Below are positions 12,536-16,907 of a stretch of 16,907 nt of DNA, one piece after another. The notes beneath the pieces were generated by a model. The model did not search any database. It was not told the DNA's origin and saw nothing but the letters and a program-made list of their open reading frames with translations. The stretch lies in contig WSZW01000083.1 of the NCBI GenBank assembly GCA_013139905.1, forward strand, positions 1-16,907. Direction: 5' to 3'. The position numbers and the translations under genes are program-made. The stretch's first letter is position 1. Each line of letters starts with the position of its first letter. Source of the DNA: an archaeon (GTDB lineage Archaea; EX4484-52; B79-G9).

Positions 12536-13999
12536 TCACCCAATCATCCATTGTTTCATCCCGCGAAGTTGTGAAATATCATTTTTATACAAATCGCGAA
12601 TATCTTTTATCTTGTAATAATCCATAATAATCCTGTCAAACCCAGGACCCCATGCAAGAACCGGAATATCTTCACCTAAAAGCGGTTTTACAACTTCGGG
12701 TCTAAACATACCCGCACCGCCAAGTTCAATCCATCCTTTTCTTTTAGGATGATAAACTTCCACCTCCATAGACATTTCTGTGTATGGGAAGTAGGCAGGT
12801 CTGAATCTTGCTTTCTCAAATCCTAATTTTCCAAAGAATTCTTTCATATATCCTAAAAGATGCCTGAAATTTGCATCTTTGTCAATAACAATTCCTTCAA
12901 CTTGGTTAAATTCAAATAGATGTTTCCAATCTAGAGCTTCATTTCTAAAGCATCGACCAATTGCAAAATATTTTGCCGGTAAGTCATCAGATTTAAGTTG
13001 GGCTAAAGTTTGTGCCGAAAGGGCAGTTGTGTGTGTTCTAAGTACTGGTTTTTTTGCCAGTTCGCGGCTCCATTTATATTGCCAACCGCTAGAATATTCA
13101 ATACCTTCTTCGTGCGCTTTTTTTATGGATTTGACAAATTTGTTGTCAAGTTTTCCTGTCAAATCTAAAAAGAATGTATCCTGCATTTCTCTGGCAGGAT
13201 GGTCTTGAGGTACAAATAAAGAATCAAAATTCCAAAATGAAGTTTGTATCATAGGACCGGTCATTTCCTTAAAACCCATTTCAAGCCATATTTTTCTTAC
13301 ATATTCAGTTGCCTGACTTACAAAATGTCGTTTTCCTTGATGAACCGTTGCAACTGGTGCTTCAACATTATATTTTCTTAAAATCACATCTTTCCATTTA
13401 CCGCTTTTGATCAAATCCGGCGTTAGTTTTGATACTTCTTCTTTAATTGTTGTATTTTTAGCAAAATCAATTCCTTTTTTGGTGGCTTTAATTTTTCTAA
13501 CAATTTTAAACGTATAATCTGCAAGCTTTCTAGACTTTAAAATATCTAAATCTGATTTCTCTAATTTTTCGTCATTATTTATTTTTTCTAATAATATTAA
13601 TTCATTTTCTTTTGTATTCAGACTCGCAAGTCCTTTTTTGGTCGCTTCAAGAATACATTTATCAATTACAACATAACCTTTACTTTTTGCAACACCAAGA
13701 GCAATACCAATTGTTTTTAATTTGATATTTTTGATTGTCTTATTGCCGGATTTAAGCTCATTTACGAGATGAGTTTCAGGCAAACCGTATTTGATTGCGT
13801 TTTTACCCTCAGCGCTAATTATTGCAATAAGACCGGAGATTTCGCTCGTGGTTGCAAACCCTTCTTTATTCAACGTAAGTGAAGCCCTAACAATTGCTGC
13901 CTGATCCATTTTAAGTTCATCTACAAGCTGTCCAACAGATTTTTCAACTCCATCTTCAAGATGTTTTAACAATTTTGCTTCGTGCGGCTGTAAGTTCAT
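12536..13999 (-). CDS. pheS: Phenylalanyl-tRNA synthetase alpha subunit
   Basis: Catalytic class II subunit, 487 aa, that forms Phe-adenylate and charges tRNA-Phe. The N-terminal 90 residues hold winged-helix-like tRNA-binding modules (LKHLEDGVEKSVGQLVDEL, LVNELKSGNKTIKNIKLKTI) as in archaeal and eukaryotic PheS. The catalytic core shows motif 1 near FKEMTGPMIQTSFWNFDSLF, motif 2 FAIGRCFRNEALDWKHLFEF and the motif 3 region ELGGAGMFRPEVVKPLLG with VLAWGPGFDRIIM. VEVYHPKRKGW and FPYTEMSMEVEV line the Phe and ATP site. The start ATG follows GTGAT at short spacing. A 45-codon gene lies 42 nt upstream and pheT 4 nt downstream, so the three may form one operon. Confidence 0.97.
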   Translation of the reverse strand: MNLQPHEAKLLKHLEDGVEKSVGQLVDELKMDQAAIVRASLTLNKEGFATTSEISGLIAIISAEGKNAIKYGLPETHLVNELKSGNKTIKNIKLKTIGIALGVAKSKGYVVIDKCILEATKKGLASLNTKENELILLEKINNDEKLEKSDLDILKSRKLADYTFKIVRKIKATKKGIDFAKNTTIKEEVSKLTPDLIKSGKWKDVILRKYNVEAPVATVHQGKRHFVSQATEYVRKIWLEMGFKEMTGPMIQTSFWNFDSLFVPQDHPAREMQDTFFLDLTGKLDNKFVKSIKKAHEEGIEYSSGWQYKWSRELAKKPVLRTHTTALSAQTLAQLKSDDLPAKYFAIGRCFRNEALDWKHLFEFNQVEGIVIDKDANFRHLLGYMKEFFGKLGFEKARFRPAYFPYTEMSMEVEVYHPKRKGWIELGGAGMFRPEVVKPLLGEDIPVLAWGPGFDRIIMDYYKIKDIRDLYKNDISQLRGMKQWMIG

Positions 14000-14041
14000 A
14001 TTATCACATTTATTGAGTGTCTTTGTCTTTTTAAGTTTTGT

Positions 14042-14179
14042 TTATTTCTTGTTGTGGTGACCCATTCTATATTCCATACCCCAATCTGTATGTCGTGTGC
14101 TATCTAAAAGTTTTTTTTGTTCGGTTAATGTGGGTTTATATAGATTATTACCGTTCGCAGTATATCGTTCATTTCCCAT
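14042..14179 (-). CDS. 45-aa small protein upstream of pheS
   Basis: 45 codons beginning MGNERYTANGNNLYKPTLTE. It continues with QKKLLDSTRHTDWGMEYRMG and ends in HHNKK. GGAGTTGA stands 7 nt before the ATG, one of the best ribosome sites in the window. The protein is polar and basic, with a TDWGMEYRMG core rich in aromatic and Gly residues and a His/Lys tail; it has no membrane segment. It lies 42 nt before pheS on the same strand with no visible terminator between, so it may head a pheST operon. It has no Phe codons, so it is not a Phe attenuator peptide. Family unknown. Confidence 0.65.
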   Translation of the reverse strand: MGNERYTANGNNLYKPTLTEQKKLLDSTRHTDWGMEYRMGHHNKK

Positions 14180-14587
14180 TTTTATTCAACTCCTTTTATT
14201 TGTATTTTTTGCGTATGTTTTTTCATTTAAAACATAAATCTGTCTAATCATAATCACGACCAAAAATCAATAATTTGTTTTTAGAAACTATGATTTTTTG
14301 GTCTTAACCAAAAAATCCAAAACGAAAGCCAAAGCTAAAGTTTGAAAAGTTATTAAAAAATAGTCTGCTACCTAAAGAAATTCGTTCAGTTTTATTATTT
14401 AGTTTTGAAAGTCCATTGGCATCATCTTACACCTATCACACTTTAGCGAAACAAAAATATATAAATGTTTTTATTTTTTTCATAAAAATAGTTATTAAAT
14501 AGTAGAAAAATATTTAAGTTGTATTGTTTAATACAAAATATGAAACGACCATTATTTTGGTTGTTTATATATTTAGAGGTGTTATTA
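14180..14587. other. Divergent promoter region between the 45-aa gene and the orphan gene
   Basis: I find no credible gene in these 408 bases. Seen are a plus-strand TATA element AAATATATAAATG (14455-14466), a later AAAAATATTTAAG (14505-14517), a minus-strand TTTATGTTTTAAAT (about 14224-14237) suited to the 45-aa gene, and the long inverted repeat at 14258-14303. The 14290-14450 part is A-rich with no further structure noticed. Confidence 0.5.
14258..14303. repeat. Long imperfect inverted repeat with a third copy
   Basis: GACCAAAAATCA (14258-14269) is complementary to TGATTTTTTGGTC (14291-14303) apart from one bulged base, giving a 12-bp stem with a 21-nt loop. AACCAAAAAATCC follows at 14306-14318 as a further near copy of the left arm. 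It could be a bidirectional terminator, an operator array or an RNA hairpin. Confidence 0.45.
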
Positions 14588-15043
14588 ATGTATCTTATCC
14601 AAAAATTTAAAGGTCAAGAGAGAGGCAAGTTTTATAGAAATATAAATGGTGATGGTAATCCTCAAATTAAGCTTGCAGATATTAAATTTAACCCTGTTGG
14701 AGATATAAAAAAACTAAACATTCCGTCATATAGACCAATTTATGATTCCGAATATATACCTCAAATTTTTGAACATATAAAACAACAAACGGATGATGTA
14801 AATGGTGTTATTTATTGTATTACTGACTTAAATCCTAATTGGCAAACACAAGAATTAGAACAACAGAAAGAAGCAGAATCTAAAGGAATTTGCTATCCAG
14901 GTAATACAGTAATAAGGGATATTGACATTGCAATTCAACCAATTCTTATTTCTGATGCAGAAAATAGTGTTTTAGATAAATATTCAATAGAACAACTTTT
15001 AGAAGAGTTAAAACGTGAGGAATTAATAGTTAGTGGCGTTTAA
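14588..15043 (+). CDS. Orphan 151-aa protein of unknown function
   Basis: I recognise no family. The start at ATG 14588 is chosen because GAGGTG lies 6 nt upstream. The frame is open further upstream; ATG 14540 would add MKRPLFWLFIYLEVLL, a hydrophobic stretch that could be a membrane anchor but lacks a ribosome site. The protein begins MYLIQKFKGQERGKFYRNING. Its middle is rich in Pro, Tyr and Ile (LNIPSYRPIYDSEYIPQIFEHIK), followed by a strand-like VNGVIYCITDLNPNW with WQTQELEQQKEAESK helical after it. The end, SIEQLLEELKREELIVSGV, is an acidic helix. Two Cys (in IYCI and GICYPG) are not in a metal-site pattern. It stands alone, convergent with the YchF gene 11 nt away. Confidence 0.8.
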   Translation: MYLIQKFKGQERGKFYRNINGDGNPQIKLADIKFNPVGDIKKLNIPSYRPIYDSEYIPQIFEHIKQQTDDVNGVIYCITDLNPNWQTQELEQQKEAESKGICYPGNTVIRDIDIAIQPILISDAENSVLDKYSIEQLLEELKREELIVSGV

Positions 15044-15054
15044 ATATTATTTAT

Positions 15055-16263
15055 CTATTTAGCAGCGCTGATAATTTCTACAACATCTCTGTGTTTAAGT
15101 TCCTGCTCGCCGGAAATTCGTCGTTTTTCACGAACATCCATAGCATACAAGAAATGCTTACCAAAATCAGTATGCAGTGCATATGCAAAGTCTTTAGCAT
15201 TTGAATTCGGAGGCATCAAGAAACAATCCGGAAGAACATTTCCCTTGCTGTCTGCAAGCTTGTTAACGCCGCCAGGAAATATCGCAATGTATTTTAAGAA
15301 TTCAAAAACCGCGGAATCCAAAACTTGCTGAACCCCGGTTATTTTATTCTCATCCAAAAACTTTTTCATAAAAGTAAGCCCGGCTTTTTGTTTATCATTT
15401 AGCGCATCAGCATCTTTTATTTCAAACGAAGAATCGCCAGGAACATAACTAATCATTTCTTTTTTAGCAGCTTCTCTTAAAGCTAATTCCATTTCAGCAG
15501 AACAAGCCACAAAAAAGGTATCAGGAAATTCTTTTTTCAATTTAGCAATATTATCTTTAGCCGTTGATGTGTCTGCTTTGTTTAGCGCAATAATCAATGG
15601 CTTTGTATTTTTTCTTAAAATTGTAGCGATTTTCTTTATGGCATCATAAGTCCATTTTTCAGGATCCTCACCAGGATTTACATCCAATATAGCATTATTT
15701 GCAATAAATTCCGTAACTTTCATAGCCGATAACTGGTCTGCAATAGCTTCTTCAATTTTTTTCTTAGTCATATTAGCGCTTCTTGCAAGCTTGCCCCAAT
15801 TTCTCCACAAAATAGAAGTATACCAAAGATCAATTTCGTTTTCCAAGAATCGTATATCCTTTGCAGGGTCGTGGTTTCCAGCCCCAACAGATTCTCCTTT
15901 CTCATTGGTGGAACCCGAAGAATCAATAACATGAATCAAAATATCTGCCTGGTTTAAATCGCTTAAGAATTGGTTTCCAAGTCCTTTTCCTTCGTGAGCT
16001 CCCGGAACCAAACCAGCAACATCAATAATTTCAACAGGAACAAATCTAGTATGATTTAAGCAAAAACCAAATCTCGGGTTGCACTGCGTATCAAAATCCT
16101 TATCTGCGCATTCGACCCTAACATACCCCGTACCAACATTTGGTTTAATTGTAGTAAATGGATAAGATGCAATAGCAACTTCAGCTAAAGTAGCAGCTTT
16201 AAAGAATGTCGATTTTCCTGCAGACGGCTTTCCCACAAGCCCGATTGTAAAACTCATAAACAT
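15055..16263 (-). CDS. ychF: YchF/OLA1-like Obg-family GTPase with TGS domain
   Basis: Translation-associated P-loop NTPase of the Obg-HflX superfamily, archaeal YchF-like subgroup, 402 aa. G1 is GLVGKPSAGKST (8-19). The switch region ASYPFTTIKPNVG comes next, then G3 DVAGLVPGAHEGKGLG, with the usual catalytic Gln position of Ras replaced by a hydrophobic residue as in this superfamily. G4 is NKAD and G5 is SAE. A helical coiled insert (WGKLARSANMTKKKIEEAIADQL) separates G3 from G4. The C-terminal TGS domain (FPGG to HRDVVEIISAAK) resembles those that bind ribosome or RNA. NKAD keeps guanine specificity, unlike the NxxE of bacterial YchF and OLA1, which prefer ATP. ATG at 16263 or 16257 are both possible. 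It follows the GH15 gene by 37 nt. Confidence 0.94.
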   Translation of the reverse strand: MFMSFTIGLVGKPSAGKSTFFKAATLAEVAIASYPFTTIKPNVGTGYVRVECADKDFDTQCNPRFGFCLNHTRFVPVEIIDVAGLVPGAHEGKGLGNQFLSDLNQADILIHVIDSSGSTNEKGESVGAGNHDPAKDIRFLENEIDLWYTSILWRNWGKLARSANMTKKKIEEAIADQLSAMKVTEFIANNAILDVNPGEDPEKWTYDAIKKIATILRKNTKPLIIALNKADTSTAKDNIAKLKKEFPDTFFVACSAEMELALREAAKKEMISYVPGDSSFEIKDADALNDKQKAGLTFMKKFLDENKITGVQQVLDSAVFEFLKYIAIFPGGVNKLADSKGNVLPDCFLMPPNSNAKDFAYALHTDFGKHFLYAMDVREKRRISGEQELKHRDVVEIISAAK

Positions 16264-16300
16264 GTTTTAGAAAGAAACAATTAAAAAGGGGTTGCACAGA

Positions 16301-16907
16301 TTAGGTCAGTATAAGCTTATTTCTTTTATGAATTGTTTCTATAAACTCTCCATGACTCCAATAAAGATTATCCACTCCGCAAGGTTCTCCCGTATACTTA
16401 TTTACTTGTTCTGAAAGTTTACCGGTAACAGGAATATGGTCTAGAACCCATTCAAGATATTTATCTCCTTCACCTAGTTGATTTTTTAGATAATAAAATT
16501 GTGCCATTATAAGATTTGATATATTCCATGGGTTTCCGCCATCGCTTTGATGATTGTTTTTAATCCCATCATATCTATCCTCTAAATATCTTCCAAGACC
16601 TATTTTATCCGTATTCATATTTATTGGGTACAATGCTTTAAATCCACTCACAAGATCTGTTACCGTTTGTTGTAAATGAGGATCATTTAAATGATTTCCA
16701 TCATAATGAACATGCGCACTGATGGTAGCTATATCTAAACCGCTTATTTTTGGTTGAGGTGTTTTAACTTCGGATACATGAGTACTGCACACTATATTAT
16801 TGCCTTTTTTATATCCTGAAAGTGCTTTTGAAAGTGTTAACGCTTTTTTGGCGCATTTTCTGGCGTATTCTGTTTCGCCCTTTTTTTCAGCCAAATTGGA
16901 GGCGTGT
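16301..16907 (-). CDS. GH15 glucoamylase-like glycoside hydrolase, C-terminal part (5' end beyond window)
   Basis: C-terminal 201 residues of a glycoside hydrolase of family 15, which releases glucose or trehalose-derived units from alpha-glucans. The frame is open to the right edge (the visible start reads ...HASNLAEKKGE), so the N-terminal sandwich and most of the (alpha/alpha)6 barrel are outside. Diagnostic blocks are IGLGRYLEDRYDG, GGNPWNISNLIMAQFYY and LYWSHGEFIETI. In the last, the Glu of WSHxE is the catalytic base of archaeal and bacterial glucoamylases (for example E636 of the Thermoanaerobacterium enzyme). The first catalytic Glu would lie upstream. The order of conserved blocks is normal. 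It probably shares a transcript with the ychF gene 37 nt downstream. Starch-type or trehalose specificity cannot be told from this part. Confidence 0.85.
   Translation of the reverse strand, partial: HASNLAEKKGETEYARKCAKKALTLSKALSGYKKGNNIVCSTHVSEVKTPQPKISGLDIATISAHVHYDGNHLNDPHLQQTVTDLVSGFKALYPINMNTDKIGLGRYLEDRYDGIKNNHQSDGGNPWNISNLIMAQFYYLKNQLGEGDKYLEWVLDHIPVTGKLSEQVNKYTGEPCGVDNLYWSHGEFIETIHKRNKLILT

Noticed and set aside
14182..14226. 14-codon upstream ORF before the 45-aa gene (possible leader peptide)
   Set aside because: It has no ribosome site, and no Phe or other biased codon run that would suit attenuation. It merely contains the ribosome site of the next gene.
1..16907. CRISPR array, insertion sequence, integrase or tRNA attachment site
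   Set aside because: No regularly spaced repeats, transposase motifs, or tRNA genes were seen on either strand.

Overview
The window looks like chromosomal DNA of a low-GC, anaerobic archaeon. The evidence is archaeal-type PheRS alpha and beta subunits, a tubulin-like FtsZ of archaeal type, a cupin-type phosphoglucose isomerase, two SlyD-like FKBPs, TATA-box promoters, and a mix of leaderless starts and GGAGGTGAT-like ribosome sites. Rubrerythrin plus desulfoferrodoxin points to an anaerobe that meets some oxygen. Very short intergenic gaps, many tiny genes and a bacterial-type LeuRS core would suit a DPANN-like lineage, but this is inference and no rRNA is present to settle it.

Layout. 1-2913 (minus strand): minD, then a cytosolic FKBP with an extra C-terminal domain, then ftsZ, which runs off the left edge. 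2914-3886: no conventional gene, but three compact plus-strand micro-genes (33, 27 and 36 codons), two of them with the same 14-nt ribosome-site leader and two with hairpins at their stop codons, followed by a TATA-preceded candidate structured RNA. 3887-6568 (plus): leuS. 6756-7711 (plus): rubrerythrin and desulfoferrodoxin, an oxygen and peroxide defence operon. 7774-8538 (plus): phosphoglucose isomerase starting with TTG, convergent with a small coiled-coil gene. 8959-9988 (plus): a leaderless 37-aa gene, an FKBP lipoprotein and a 57-aa protein. 9989-10537 (minus): an XRE-HTH/CBS regulator with a perfect operator-like dyad at its own start. 10538-10896: a candidate structured RNA on the plus strand whose predicted start carries a half-copy of that dyad. 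10897-14179 (minus): a 45-aa gene, pheS and pheT. 14588-15043 (plus): an orphan 151-aa gene. 15055-16907 (minus): a GH15 glucoamylase-like gene running off the right edge, then a YchF/OLA1-like GTPase with a TGS domain.

How the genes fit together. MinD and FtsZ suggest a division and positioning locus with a chaperone/prolyl isomerase between them. Leucyl- and phenylalanyl-tRNA synthetases and the YchF GTPase serve translation. PGI and the GH15 enzyme suggest use of stored or external alpha-glucan. The novelty lies in the untranslated and micro-gene stretches (3060-3800, 10540-10800, 14040-14300), not in the large genes. All regulatory and RNA calls come from reading the sequence by eye and have not been checked by folding or homology search.
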